Assembly (NCBI GenBank): GCA_037043015.1 | Contig: CM073325.1 | Coordinates: forward strand, 8,783,001 to 8,847,000 | DNA length: 64,000 nucleotides | Reading direction: 5' to 3' | From: Bryum argenteum | Taxonomy: Eukaryota > Streptophyta > Bryopsida > Bryales > Bryaceae | Part shown: piece after piece, positions 1 to 12,640 of the stretch | Layout of the letters: each line of letters begins with the position of its first letter | How positions within the stretch are numbered: position 1 is the first letter of the stretch | The notes under the pieces: generated by a model | The model's database searches: none | What the model saw: only the letters and a program-made list of their open reading frames with translations | Told to the model about the DNA's origin: nothing | Position numbers and translations under genes: made by a program

Positions 1-527
1 TCGATTGAGCTTTCACTAGTACAAAGACCACATCTACCGAAATAAATACCTCAAATTCAATTGAACGATCAAGAAGGCTACGGTATCTCGGTTACGCCAC
101 TCTGCAATCAAATGATGACTTGGACTTGCATTGATTGTGGAGATTGAAGCTCAATGCTTGGATTGAGTTACCAACGATTTGTGTTCTCATTGCATCAAGA
201 TCTTGAGTTTTTATGCAATTCGTGTTTGACCCGTTTCTTCATTTCTATCTAGAACAGGGGATTGAATACGTGCCGTGGGGCGATGCGGACGAGGATGCGT
301 TGAATTTGAAGTCGGACGCGTGGGTTTCCTCGCTCGGTGGTTCCCCGTCGACGCGCGTTCTTTGGTGACCACCGCTTGTGCACTTGGCACGACGACTTGA
401 GTTGTTGCACACCTCCAAAGATAGACCCCGCCCAACCAACCCGCCCACCGCCGAATACCAAACCTTCACGCATCGGTATTTCGGACTAAACCCTAATTCT
501 TCCGATTGAGGATTAGGAAATTGATAA

Positions 528-1189
528 TCACCTGGGTGTCGTTGCTCGTGTCCATCGTTGTGGAGCGCCTCGATGCCTCATCCGCCACCACGTCTCCCTA
601 ATAAAGCGATTCACAGAGTCGCTAAAACCTTGTGCGTCCCCTTCGGCTCGCCTATCTGTCCACCGCAGTAAGGATGCAATCTTCCTGCGAAAGAGGAATC
701 GATAGTTCCTTGGACCAGGTTTTGACGGAAGAACGACACCAGGGGGAAGAGCTTGCGATAGCAGGTAATCCTCGTCTAAAAGCTTCAAACACTCATCGAT
801 AATTGCTGGAGGTTGCAAATCGCTTTTGAAAGATAACCAATTACGAAGCTCTTCACGAAAAGCATCGCCTTGACGCTGGCGACGTTCTTCAACAAAAGGC
901 GACACCATCTTGCTCAACCGTTGGTGAATGAAACCGTTGCAACGGTCGTTGCGGAGGTCTCCTGCCGCGGACACTCTAAAAATACAAGGTCTCTTTTTCT
1001 GACAGGCGATGCAGCTCGACCCGGTTTGGAGCCAGCGTGCTCCCGTGACTGAGTTGCAAACGATGCTTGCACCGATCGGGCAGTTGCAGAACTCAACGGA
1101 TACGCTTCCGAAACATGGGGAATCAAAATCTCTCCGAGGCCTCTGCTCAACTCCCGAAGCGAATGATTGGAAGCTAGTCGTTGGAACAT
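528..1189 (-). CDS. Hypothetical protein fragment with presequence-like N-terminus
   Basis: On the minus strand an ATG at 1189 opens a frame starting MFQRLASNHSLRELSRGLGE. It is rich in Arg and Ser, has few acidic residues and ends near SFATQSREHAG, which resembles a mitochondrial presequence. A second open stretch from about 975 down to 528 is preceded by a good intron 3' end (TTGTATTTTTAG at about 976-987). It encodes roughly 148 residues with a charged helical region (around SKMVSPFVEERRQRQ) and many Arg residues near the C-terminus. The two parts are in different frames, so an intron is inferred, but the donor near 1022 would make it only about 45 bp. I do not recognise the family. The segment sits directly inside a transposon terminus at 1301, so it may be captured host DNA rather than a working gene. 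Confidence 0.3.
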
Positions 1190-1236
1190 CGTGACCAGTT
1201 TAATACCAGGCTCAAAGGCGTTGACCCATTCTCGAG

Positions 1237-1301
1237 GGAGCTACAGTCGCCGGAAGACCTGGAAAGAGCCCCTCGGGCTCTCGTGGGCGTTTAAGGGTTA
1301 A
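1237..1301 (+). mobile_element. 3' end of TTAA-flanked transposon (family TTAA-1), partial copy
   Basis: The segment has the subterminal GCCCCTCGGGC motif followed by GGGCGTTTAAGGGTTAA, the same right terminus as the copies at 20.8, 26.1, 27.2, 29.3 and 36.3 kb. The final TTAA is at 1298-1301. No matching left terminus was found in the 1.2 kb to the left, so either the copy is truncated or the element extends past the window start and includes the GC-rich fragment at 0.5-1.2 kb. Confidence 0.6.
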
Positions 1302-3576
1302 GGCGATCATAAAGTTTCTCTCTCGATCTAATCATCATTCTTTTGTGTGTTTGTTTTTCTCATGTAGGTATTTGAATGAAATTTAAAATGAAATTGATTA
1401 GAGGTAAAAAATTTGCTATGTCAAAACTTGTAAATTAACTCAATTTCAAAACAGAACCAAAGTTTCTATTATTAAAATCTTTCTATATAACTATCACCAA
1501 TATTTATTGAACCATTTTTATGTGTTATTTTTATGCCTCAACATTTGGATTTTTAGAGCTTAAAACCAAGAAATTAATTATATTGTAATAAAACATGAGT
1601 TTACATATATAACATACAATGAAGATGTAAGAGATAAAAGAATATAAAAATATATACAAAAAATAAAAAATTTACATGGAAACTATAGAAATTAAACAAA
1701 GAAGCATAAACAACAATAAATATATTCAACAATATAAACAACAACAAGTATAAAAATATGCAAAAATTTATCAAATCATATATTCAATAACTTTTCTTTA
1801 TGATTTCAATTTGTAATTTTATTGTATATTTTGTTGTGTATAATAATGTCAGCTCTTACAGCATATTCAGCTTTTTAACCCCTAAGTATCCTCAAAACCA
1901 AGAACGGGTTTTTTCCTTACAGCCTAGAGGAAGGGGTTAAAAGTAATTTTTTTTTCCAGAGATTTTTATTGTGTGCTCCTATTACTACAAGGCTTATGTG
2001 GTAAAATTTTCGAAGCCAAATTCCAAATTTTAGAACCTTCGTTGAGAAATTTTAGGTTTCAAGTCGAGATCGGCTAGCTTGAAATAAGATTTTTTTAGGT
2101 TATTTAAAAAGAAAAAAATCCATATTCTCAACCAAATCACTACTCAAATTCCGAAGTGACCCAAGTCAAAAAGTTTACCAATTTTACAAGGGCAACATCC
2201 AAAAATCACAATGTCAAGCTTCGAAATAATTCGTAATTTTTGAATTATTTCTTCCAAAATTCGTCAGAATTCTAGGTTTAGGAATCTTTAAGAAATTTGC
2301 TTTTTTTAAAATAAAAATTCATAAATGTATCTATTCACTGTTCACTTTTTTACTAGCAGACATTTTTTTTTTTTGTGATGCATGTTTTACTATTTTGTTG
2401 TGTCTGTACCTTCTTCCATAAATTAATGTGCATGAAGGTCTAAAAAGCACTTCAAAATATTGGGAAGTAGTAAAATCACATTTGAAATAGTAAAAAGTTG
2501 AAATCATCTTAACAAAAGGGATTTCCAAATACAAGAAATACATTAAAAATAGTAGTATAATAAGATGTGAGGATGTTATGGCATTCATTTTCTCGCAAGA
2601 ATTAAGTTTTGAAGATTTTTCTCTTTCTAAAATTTGGGCAATTTTCACCATTGGAAGGCTATTATTTTCCGAGAAATATTTTTCAAACATTTTTTAATAA
2701 AAGGAGGTGGTTGACATTAGTGTAAACATCTTTCTAATAAATGATATTTTTATTGCACTAAGAATATTAACAACACATTCAATATTATTCTATATATTTA
2801 ATATTAGTTTATTTAGTATTAACATGTCACAATCTCAATATCTCAATAGCTTCAAGACTTGAAATTTGGGCAACCTAACATACAGTAAGTGTACTACAAG
2901 ATTGTACGGTTGAGATTCGTATAGCTTACAGGCAATCGACAATCAACAACTTATCAAATTTTGGCTACACACTTGTCGCTAGATTTACACATATTTAAAG
3001 TTTAATTTTGTACTTGTAAATACCTATGATATTAATATTCATTATATACATTAAAAGAACAAAGAACTTTTATATATGTGAAAGATTCCAAGAACAAATA
3101 CAACATGCAATTCTCACTACCCTAATAAGCATGATTGAGGAAGGAATATTTGCGAAATAGAATAAAAGGGTTATGGAGTATCTAGTGTTCCCATATAGAT
3201 TCAATAGAAATATTATAAATGTTCTGTATAGAGTTAGTATAACTATAACACATAAACACTATTAAATCAATATGGTAACTGTAACATTTTTTTTTCTCGT
3301 ACACAAACCATACAAGAACCACTGCTACTACTACTCAATTATACTTTCCATATTGATATTAACCCATAGAAAATCAATATTGTCTTGGAAGCTATATAAT
3401 TACATGTAGTTTCTTATACATGCAATGATTACTATATAAAATCCATATTACCTGATCTATACGGTTTCCATTGGTGTGATTTCTGGGTCATTAAGGTACT
3501 GATCTGATACTGTTTCCATATGGGATCCTTACAATAGGCCACATGGATGAAAACCATACAACATCCCTACACAATT
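1302..3576. other. AT-rich intergenic spacer
   Basis: About 2.3 kb of very AT-rich sequence with no convincing gene. It contains a possible 66-bp TTAA-bounded palindromic unit at 1875-1940 (TTAACCCC...GGGGTTAA). It also contains a dispersed repeat at about 2140-2290 that reappears in inverted orientation at about 11950-12150; shared text includes the reverse complement of GACTTGGGTCACTTTGGAAT. Confidence 0.6.
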
Positions 3577-3874
3577 AAGGTAGACAGACCCAAAACCGAC
3601 AGGCGACCAATAACCGATCTAGCCCAATTCCTAGATTTTGAAAGGACAGATGTACCTCATTTGTATATTTGAGCATGAGGTCGGTTTTAGGTTGCAAGCA
3701 ACTTTTCATTTCGAACAATTATAACTATTTGAATAATGCAAATAAAATCACGAAACTTTTTGCATTCAACAAGAACCTTATGTTTGCACACATGAAAAAT
3801 TTTAAAAAATATATATACCTTAATATCATGTGCTAAAATCCTTAAGTTGTCGGTTATAGGTCTGTCTACCTTAG
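3577..3874. repeat. Inverted-repeat element (MITE-like), about 300 bp
   Basis: The left arm at 3577-3611 (TTAAGGTAGACAGACC, then ACCGACA) is matched by the reverse complement of 3841-3874 (TGTCGGTTATAGGTCTGTCT). The arms are about 33 bp with a few mismatches and the interior is AT-rich and non-coding. The structure fits a small non-autonomous DNA transposon; target duplications were not resolved. Confidence 0.55.
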
Positions 3875-4066
3875 TGGCCCCCCAGTTTCTTGATGCTTGC
3901 CCTAACGCTTCTTTCTTTGACCACTGCCAGCACAACTCTAGAACGGACGGCAATCTCGAGGGCCCCCACCCCCCGACTCTCACAAATAATCGCCATCCTC
4001 CGATCTCGCCAGCTATTCGGCCTGCAGTTGCACCCTCTCTTATGAATCCCGTGACAGTTCGATTTG

Positions 4067-4325
4067 TCTAGCGTTCAATCGACCAGTTTGTCGGCAGATC
4101 TTTACCTTCGCAGTTAGGTTAGTACGAGCGAAGCCTTAGCATTCAGAGCGTTTGAGCGGTACTTGGTTGTTGAATCCTGTGGCTCCCCTGACTTTGAATA
4201 TTTCTAGCGTTGAATCGCATGCTTCTATACTAATTTCTGCCTTTGCAGCTGGTTTAGTGTACAGAGCTCTGGACTTTCAGAGAGTTTGAGCGGTGGTAGG
4301 TTAGTACTCCCTGGAGCGCATCAAC
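4067..4325 (+). repeat. Imperfect tandem duplication, about 136 bp per unit
   Basis: Two adjacent units start with TCTAGCGTTCAATCG (4067) and TCTAGCGTTGAATCG (4203). Both carry a pyrimidine-rich CTTTGCAG/CTTCGCAG tract, AGAGCGTTTGAGCGGT or AGAGAGTTTGAGCGGT, and GGTTAGTAC. The tracts resemble intron 3' ends, so this may be leader sequence of the kinase locus that starts at 5564. Confidence 0.55.
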
Positions 4326-5563
4326 GAGTTCCTCGCCTGATCTGAATCTGGACCTGGATCATCTTACTAGGGCAAGTCTCAATTTTTGGTGGCTATTTTT
4401 GGTGGGTTTTCGAGATTGGAGTGTTTAGAGTTCGAGTGGCGCGGATTGCGACTGATTCAAGGTGATGATTCTTCTTCTTCCGAATTTCGATCGTTTATTG
4501 GCAAGAGTAGTTAAAGGAACCAGAGAGAAAGAACCGACTTTGAGTCAATGTTTTTTTCCTTGTTTAATTTATTGCCTTTCCGTGCAGAAGTAGACACTGG
4601 ACGCGGTTCCTGCACAGAAAATCACATGTATTGTCCGCCATTTGACAAAGTCGATCGTCACCTTATGTGTCGGTAATGTAGAGCTCTTGTAAGCAACTCT
4701 CGTTCTCTTCTTCTTGCACATCTTTTGTCGAGGGCGGATCCTTTCGGGTTTGTTGCCGTGGAAGGTCGACATGCATGCCTTTAGAATGTGCTGCCAGATT
4801 AGCTAGTCACAGCCTTACGTGCATGTCTGGCTTGGATGCACTAATTCGGCCAATGGCACAATACGGTCGGACCATGTCTCCGACTGCAACGGCGTTACTT
4901 GAAAATAATAATGTAGTACTATCAGTTGTAGTCTTTGAGGGTTGATATCGTTAGTACTGTTCTCAGAAGCTGTCATTTTTTTCCTTCTGTAAACTGCGTA
5001 TTCTGGTACACTATAGTTCAGCCGACATAGAAATTATCTACTTCTACTCCCTTACGAACCCGGATGTGGCGGTGTGCATGAGTCGATTCTTCAATGTCGG
5101 TGCTTGCAAGCATGGGAGTCTTTCGGATGAACTTATCTTCGTTCTTTCTCATGAAACAATGTCCGTTGGGTTGAATTGGCTTCATTCGCATCCTCAAGTA
5201 ACGTTGAACCCTTGGTATGTGAAGTCATCGAAAGCCGGGCATCGAAGCCGACTGGTTTTAGTGGGAGTGTGATGTAGTAGCTGAGGTTGTTGTTGCAGAG
5301 CATCTTGCGACTGGAGCCTAATCACAGGACCGTATGTGCTTTGGCAGATACATAGATCGAATGCAGAGCTTTTAACCTTGTTTGCAGCACTGAATTCACT
5401 ATGAGTCTGACAAGCTCGAGTTGTTTGAATCTATAGGTACAGCGTGGAGAGTTATTTTTAAAGGTGAACGCAAGAGAAACGTGCTGTAGTGATTGGTGCA
5501 GTGGTGACATCCAAGGTTACGGTGTGAAAGCAAGCATCTCCTTGTGTAAAAATATTCTTAGAC

Positions 5564-8160
5564 ATGGCGGGTTCGTCATCATGTCCGTTGGCCTCGTCAG
5601 CATCAACAAGTTCCTTCAGTTGTCAAACTGATTCCGAGATGGAGTTTTCGGAAGCGAGTCACTTTAGCATATTGGATGAGTCGGCGACTTCCTCGAACTG
5701 GTCAGCTGAGGCCAACTTTGAGTACTTCGCTGAGTTGCAGAACCACCCTGAATGGGGTGGTTTCTTCCTAAAGTGGGGACATGCAATTAGAGTGGGAAAG
5801 AAAATCAGCCATGGAGCACAAGCGGATATATATGAAGCTCGTATAGGAGAGGATGGTGAGTTTGATTTGGTGGTGAAGGTGATGAAGGGTGATATTCCTT
5901 TCCAAGAATTTCAAGCGCAATGGCCTATTGGGTTGTTGTCATCTCGTTTCAACTCCATACGGTCAGGGTATGATCAGGGTATGATGTATTACTTTAATAT
6001 TATGGGAGGAATTTTGTTGGAGGAAGAGAAGTTGAGCGGAAGATATGCCTTTTTGATGTCTAGACGGTGGGGTGATTTGCGGTTGTTGATTGATCGTCGA
6101 ATGAAAGTAAGGCGTTCTACAAATGGTCCTTTCTCCATCGACCATGCCACCCATTTGATGCTAAAAATAGCAAAATGTATGGACATCCTTCACACCAAAC
6201 ACAACATTGTACACAGGGATTTGAAAGCCTCGAATGTGCTCGTCGAGAGATGGAGCTCTTATCATGGAGACATGATTCAAGATGAGGTGATGTTTAGAGA
6301 CAACGAAATGGTAGAAGTAGAAGTAGCTGATTTTGAGAGTTCAGGTTAGTGACGGGTACATCATTTTGGAGAGCTCCTGAGATTCTCCAACAATTGAAGA
6401 ATAGGGTTCCAAGTGCGGAAGTGACATTCACTACTATGACAGATGTATATAGCTATGGTATGACATGTTATGAGATTGTAACAGGTCACATTCCATTCTA
6501 TTCGGAGGTTGAAGCATGTACGTGGGATGATGTTTTAAGTGGACGCCGTCCTGCTCTTCCTAGTGAAGTTCCGTTGTTTTTGAAGAATATCATGGAGAGA
6601 TGAAGTTCCGTTTCTTTTGAAGAATATCATGGAGAGATGTTGGCATCGTGATCCGGAGGAAAGGCCAAACTTTTACGAGATAGGGGAATTGTTGAAGTAC
6701 AAGCCAAAGACACCTAACTTGCTAGAGTGTAGGCAAAGTCATTCAACAAGTATTGTCATTGACAATGAAATCCATGAAAGTGTAACTATCATTAAGGTAT
6801 ATCACTTTACCTATTTACTTTGTTCTTTTTTTTCTTTTTCTTTTTTGGCTTCATATTCCATTTTTGATCACGTTATTAGTGGTTTTGTTGAATCAATCAA
6901 TTATCATAGATTGATGAAATTGTAGAATTTGTTTATGTACTTCTTGTTTATAGTTAACATTTGTTCAACATATTGATTTTACCATAATGCATGATAGCTT
7001 GACTATTTTTGAATCTTTGAGTTGGACATTCCCAATGTTTGTAGGTTGAACAATGGAGGCATTGTTTGTCATTAACTTTAGTTCAAGTCATGGAGGAACT
7101 AGAATGGGCGAGATGGCAAATATTGAGAGCTACCACATCGTATTCAAAAGAGAAAATTGTGTATTGTAAGTTATTATACTGACTCTTTTGAGTGAGGAGG
7201 TATGGGAGAGGCTTTATACATTTGAAGACTTCAAGTCAATCTCTGCAAAATTATTTTGCAACCTAACATTGTATCATTGATGTTTTATCATAGATGTGGA
7301 GGGAAGAGATTGTGGAGATGTCGAAGTATGTGATACATGGGATGTTCTATGCATTGAGAGGGTAAGCATTGATATAAAGTGGTATTGAGTATTTATTCTA
7401 CATAGTTGTTCATTGGATTTTCATCTGTATTATGTGAATGAAGCATCAAAATAGCAATGTTATGTGAAAAGTTTCTAAAGAGTCTATTCTAAGTAAATGA
7501 GTTATGAAAAGAGCATTGATAGAATTAACTTCCTTTGGTGCACAGGCTTTGAGGAGGAAAACGAGAAAGATATTTCACTGGAATGGGAGGTATATACAAA
7601 ATGATGTCATCAAGCAAACTTATGTTCTCGAGATAAGCATTGAAGATACTAAGTATATCAATTATTCCTTCCTCAAATTTTTAGAAATTTGTTGTGAAGT
7701 GAGTCTCGAAGTTCTTAAATTGGAAAGTTGGGTTCGCAATGGTTGCTTGCAGTATGCAATGCTTGTGCACTTCAAGAAGGGTTGTGGTGTGGATTCTCTT
7801 TTGAAAGGAGTAGCCTCTAAACATATTTCCTGCTATATAGTATTTCACGAGCGGGTTACAGGGGATGTTCATATTCACTTGGAGAACTTCAAACGTGTTA
7901 TGGCTTCATTTTGTCCTTCAAGCATGAAAGAATGTCCTTTTGAACGAGCTATGACTACTTCTTCTCGCCAACGGAACTATGTTATTCTTGAAGAAGGGAA
8001 TATCCATCATACAGGTGCCATTGATGTTCTTCGTCAAACAGGATATTGCTCGGGGTCAAGTTTTACTCAATGGATTAATACAATATGTCTTTCAAATAGA
8101 CAAAAACCTCAACATGACAAGGATCTCGTGAAGTTCAGAGGTTTACCTTTGTTTTTCAAG
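5564..8160 (+). pseudogene. Protein kinase-like gene with frameshifts
   Basis: An ATG at 5564 opens 261 codons. A Ser-rich N-terminus is followed by a kinase domain: a degenerate Gly-loop (ISHGAQADIYEA), the VVK lysine, HRDLKASN in the catalytic loop and DFE in place of DFG. The frame stops at 6347-6349 right after DFESSG and resumes one base off with TGTSFWRAPEIL (the APE motif), an apparent 1-nt frameshift. A second lesion is a 37-bp tandem duplication (6565-6601 and 6602-6638) that shifts frame again before CWHRDPEERPNFYEIG, which is a normal lobe-end motif. Probable downstream exons with good splice sites lie at 7045-7165, 7294-7361, 7546-7589 and 7685-8160. The last encodes about 158 residues (with GDVHIHLENFKRVMASFCPS) that I do not recognise. 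The kinase part probably phosphorylated Ser/Thr, but two breaks make a working product unlikely unless they are assembly errors. Confidence 0.7.
6565..6638 (+). repeat. 37-bp tandem duplication within kinase exon
   Basis: GAAGTTCCGTTGTTTTTGAA... at 6565-6601 is followed immediately by GAAGTTCCGTTTCTTTTGAA... at 6602-6638. Both units encode VPLFLKNIMER or a shifted version of it. Because 37 is not a multiple of three, the duplication creates a TGA at 6601-6603 and displaces the kinase frame. The two units differ at two positions, so the event is not very recent. Confidence 0.85.
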
Positions 8161-8223
8161 GTAATTCCTCAAACTCAATTTTATTCTCTATTTTCATGGA
8201 AATTGGTTGGAAGTTTTTTGTAA

Positions 8224-9167
8224 TATTCTGATGAGAGTTTCCCTTTGAGATGAGATGGTATCCACTAACGCTATTAGCTGTTACATAAAGTACAAATGAC
8301 AATGTGAGTCTATATAAAGATATCAGTGTAGTGAAGGTTCTAGTATGAGTAGGAAAATCACGTTGTTTAGTTGGAGGTTGATTAATGTGCAGATTACACC
8401 TAGAGGAGTTACTTCGATCTGTCTAAGATGGAGGGCTCTGCAGAGAGTATCCCGTGACTATTTTTCATGAAAAGTAGGGGATTTTGAAGTCAAGATTGCA
8501 AGCAATTATTTAATTACAGTACGACATTCTCTAGGTCTACCACCATATATACAATGTATACTCCTTTCTGTTAGTACTTTGATTGCACTCGTAGTACTTC
8601 TTTTTTTTCTAGTCACTGAATGTTTATGTCTCAATTATGTAATGGATACTTGTGATTACTTTAGGGTGATGTGTTTGAAGGTTCATGTATTGCATATGAT
8701 ACGATTTTGTGGTTTTATCACCTTATAGTTTACATTGAGCCCATTCTCACGTGTTGGTATGGAAAGGGGAGATAGCTAAATAATGTAACTATTGTTGGGA
8801 CATTAAAACCAAGTTGGATACGCTTAGTAGTTATCCAGTTCAGTATAGATGAACAAAGAATTTGGTATGTAACCATGGTGGTGTGAGCATATATGTTTTT
8901 TGTGAGGGTCTTATTTAAGGTGGTTTGGATGTAATGATGTGTGAACTGGAAGTCCATTCCCACTTCTAGTACATGTGGAATATTTTTTGATTTATTGCAA
9001 TTCGTAGAAACATTTGGTAATTCTTGATTTTTTTAAAAGTATATTGGGCTAAGGCTGGTGAGTTTCAGATTATTCAGTAAGGTGGGCTCTACAAGAATAT
9101 AAGGTTTTGATATTGCTCCTTTATTTATAAGGCAACTTCATTGGTAGCATCTGTACTTTGTATATAT
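8224..9167. other. Intergenic, no gene recognised
   Basis: AT-rich sequence following the last kinase-locus exon. No open frame with recognisable content and no RNA gene was seen. Confidence 0.5.
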
Positions 9168-9420
9168 CCCCAATTCCGTTAAAATGGCATTATGCCGCTA
9201 AATGGCACACCTAAACTTTCTGAACTGCAGTTCAAAAACCATATGATATAACAGAATTTGAAGGTGATATTATAGAAATTGAGTGACAATTTATATAAAG
9301 GAGTGATATTATCAAAATAACTGTGATATTACAAAATACATCATTCCATGTGAGCACATATGTAAGATTTGGTGTGACAAAATGGCACATGACATAGTGC
9401 CATTTTAACGGAATTGAGGT
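9168..9420. mobile_element. MITE with about 27-bp terminal inverted repeats
   Basis: The left end CAATTCCGTTAAAATGGCA (from about 9171) is mirrored by TGCCATTTTAACGGAATTG (ending about 9417). The arms continue for about 27 bp with two mismatches. Both sides are flanked by TATATA-rich sequence, so a TA-type or longer AT target duplication is possible but ambiguous. The interior of about 200 bp is AT-rich and non-coding. Confidence 0.75.
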
Positions 9421-12349
9421 TATATATGTTTCAACAAAGAAAGTTTGGATTACTATGAATGGTAATTACCATCATCACCTTTATTCAAGAGATGTTCAAC
9501 TAGGCACTGAAACAATGACTTCATGAATGTAGAGATTATTGTATGAATTTGGATATCAAGTAAATATGAGGGATTATGTTGGATTTGATAGCAAATAGCA
9601 TGTTGGTGCACAATTAATGACCTCAAACAAGGTGATGTAAATTGGGTGTGAATCCCATCTCACCAAAATTACTTTTTAAAAGTTCACTTTTCCGAAGCCA
9701 TTGGAACTTCTTAAAATTCCAAATTGATTAAGAATTCATCAATTTTACTTTTATGTCATTAAATTGAGTCCTTTAGGATGAATGTAAGATCCGTGTTCTT
9801 GCATTTCAAGATTGAATTTATGTCGGGTTACCTTAAAAATCTCGGACATCTTATATGCATTAGAAATTTTCATGTTTCAATGAAACTTGATGATAATATG
9901 TGAATAATTACGGTAAATGCATGCATGAATATACTACCCAATTTAGTTTTGACTACGTTAGGGATTTTGAAACAAACTTCACCAAATATTGAGACTATGT
10001 ATGTATCAAAGTGTTACACCTCACGTGCTATAATCTTGAATGTTCATTCGGAGTATTTTGAGATATTAGTAAATCCTAAACCATCAAATTGGTTCTTCAA
10101 TAGCACTGTCATCAATAAGAAAAGTCAAATCGATAGGTAACTTAATTGATGAATCTAGTGTTATGTTTGATCTTATGTCAAAATCTTCTTATACATAAGA
10201 GGAAAAGATAGAAGCACACCACAAGTACCTAAATTTTGTATGATTGTATGCATGCATTGGTTTTTTCTCAACTCATAATAGGATAAAGTATATTTTGCTT
10301 ACAGGTAAGAATGAGTAGTTTTCTTATTTTTTCATTAGATTTTCCAAGCTTGTGGAGATTTAAGAATTTAGTTCGTCTTGACACCAAATAATTAATGCAT
10401 GACTAAGTTACCTAAACCTAAAGTAAGTCTCAAATAATCATTGAATTGGTTACCTCACAATACAAACTACATAATCCAAATTTTACACAGATACACTCGT
10501 GAGATATTGAATGGGTCCCCAAAAACATTAGAAATCAGTACTATTCCCAATTTTGGGGGTTTACATGGAAATGACATGCACCTCGAACGGGGGTACTGGA
10601 CTCCTTGCTCACATATAGGAAGGTGTTCAATAATGGAATATGAAATTTGCTTGCACTGGAATATTCCCTGTGAATATTCAGCACGGGCAATTCGTAAGGA
10701 ATAATCCAGTGCAAGCAATTTTCATGCATGGGGAAAATTAGTGGAAAGATAGAGCAAGTGGAATCATCATTTTTGGGCCTTATTTCCAACTTCAGAAATT
10801 CATAATTTACTGTAGAAGAGTCCAAAATTGATGATGAATTCACTTACTCTATCTTTCCATTGATTACCCCCATGTACAAAATCTGCTTGCATTGATAATA
10901 TCCCTGTAGAATTCCCGTACTCAAAAATTGAGCAATTTATGGAGCACCTTACTACAGAGTTGGGAGCACATGGCGTGTCTTGTAGCATATAACCAAATAT
11001 GTACTAGGAAAGAGAGCCAATACAATCTCCTCTATCATATGATAGTTCCTTCCAATGTATATTTCGTAAGGGTGCACTTGTATGACAATGTTGTTGGTTG
11101 ATTGATTGAAAATTGCACACTATTTTCATAAAGTGTTGAGAAGTTGTACTAAGACGTTTCAAAACCACGTCACAATAAACTCATAAGAACATCCTAGAGT
11201 ATGAAAGATTTCATGATAAAATAGTTAAACAACATTCAAGGCCAAAATATTTTCATTCAATGTGTCGAGAGGCACTTTAAGAGGGTACACCTAATTAGCA
11301 CTAAAAACTAAATGGTAAGTGACCCACAGACCGCTGAGATTTCAAATCAACAAGCTCATTGGGGACTTGTGGGGTGAATCAATTTTGGAACTTCACAAAG
11401 TATGTAGAAGATTGGACCAATTGAAATGATGTGTTTTGGATGAAAACCTATTTAGTAATGAATTTTGGATGTGGAACCCACAAGTGAACCCAAGACCACT
11501 CGGTTTAAAATGTACACCATGCAAAAATTGAAATTCATTGTCAAAACTTTAATGTACCTCCAACTTGGATTAGCCTAGCGAGTGGTTCGAGCTGCGGAGT
11601 GGGATTCAAGCCACCTACCACAACAATGTTGTCGATTGAATGACCAATGTTGTTGAGTAAATGACTAGGAATCTTGTTGTAATTCAATGGTGCTTCAAGA
11701 TAGTCTCTTTGAGGATTCCCAACCATGTCAAGATAAACCGACAAGAGAACTTTAAAGAATTATTAAAGTCTTACTTATCGAAAAATGGAACGACTAGAAT
11801 TGAGACATCACTTGAAGCATGACCAATCGTTCATTCACAAAAGAAGAAGCATTGACTCCACAAAATGTACCCAGTCCTCCAAAAACACTGTTGAGTCAAG
11901 GGAGTGCGAAAATCCGATCTAACAAGTCACATTCCCTCGTAAAGAGTTGTCTCTGCATTGACGAAATTGAGGAAATTTTTCCTTGAGAAATTCCAAAATC
12001 TCATTTTTTGACATATTTTGAAAGCAATAATTCAAAAATTACCAAAAACTATGGAGATTGTTTTTTTAAGTTTTGGAGGCTGCCCTTGTAGAATTAGTAA
12101 AGTTTTTGACTTGGGTCACTTTGGAATTTGAGTACTACCTTGGTTATGATCATATAATTTATTTATTTTTAAAAGAAAATTTTACGGAAGGAAGCAAGAT
12201 TCATGAATGTAGATCCAGGTTGATAATTCACATTCTGTACCACCAATATCCGACATCTATTTTATTCATACAAGTTACCCATCTTAATTCCTTGTGTGAG
12301 CAATCATGGGGGAAGAGTTCCTCTACTTCAATTCAAAATACAAAAACCA

Positions 12350-12640
12350 ATCCGGGTAAGAACACCTATTTTCGGACATTTTTAACCATACTTGGAGTGA
12401 TGACATGTGTGATTTACTATTTTTCGGAGTGATTAATAAATGGAGAATACAATGTTTCTCAATTTTTGTGGTATTTTTAAGCACTTTCATATTTTATTAC
12501 AAATTTCAGAAGTGACTGATATAGGTACAACCATATATATTCACCCTACTACATGTACATGTGGGGAACATCCTACAAGGAGATCTTCATTACATCCCTA
12601 AGGAATCTTCATTCTTGCGGTTGTTTAGCTTATGTGGGGT
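12350..12640. repeat. Dispersed repeat, copy 1 of 3
   Basis: This copy begins with AACACCTATTTTCGGACA and includes CCATACTTGGAGT.ATGACA.GTGTGATTTA, CATGTACAT and CTTCATT.CATCCC. It aligns over about 290 bp with 49490-49800 and more weakly with 13700-13920. No terminal inverted repeats were seen, so its class is unknown. Confidence 0.6.

Noticed and set aside
1..240. CACTAGTACAAAG near 14 as a CACTA transposon end
   Set aside because: Only one terminus is visible and the match to the 21.8 kb termini is short.
211..473. Three overlapping minus-strand open frames of 74 codons
   Set aside because: They overlap in all three frames of the same GC-rich stretch, start with non-ATG codons in part and show no domain or codon pattern.
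1875..1940. 66-bp TTAACCCC...GGGGTTAA unit as a certain transposon
   Set aside because: The arms match for only about 7 bp beyond TTAA, so chance cannot be excluded; noted only within the spacer entry.
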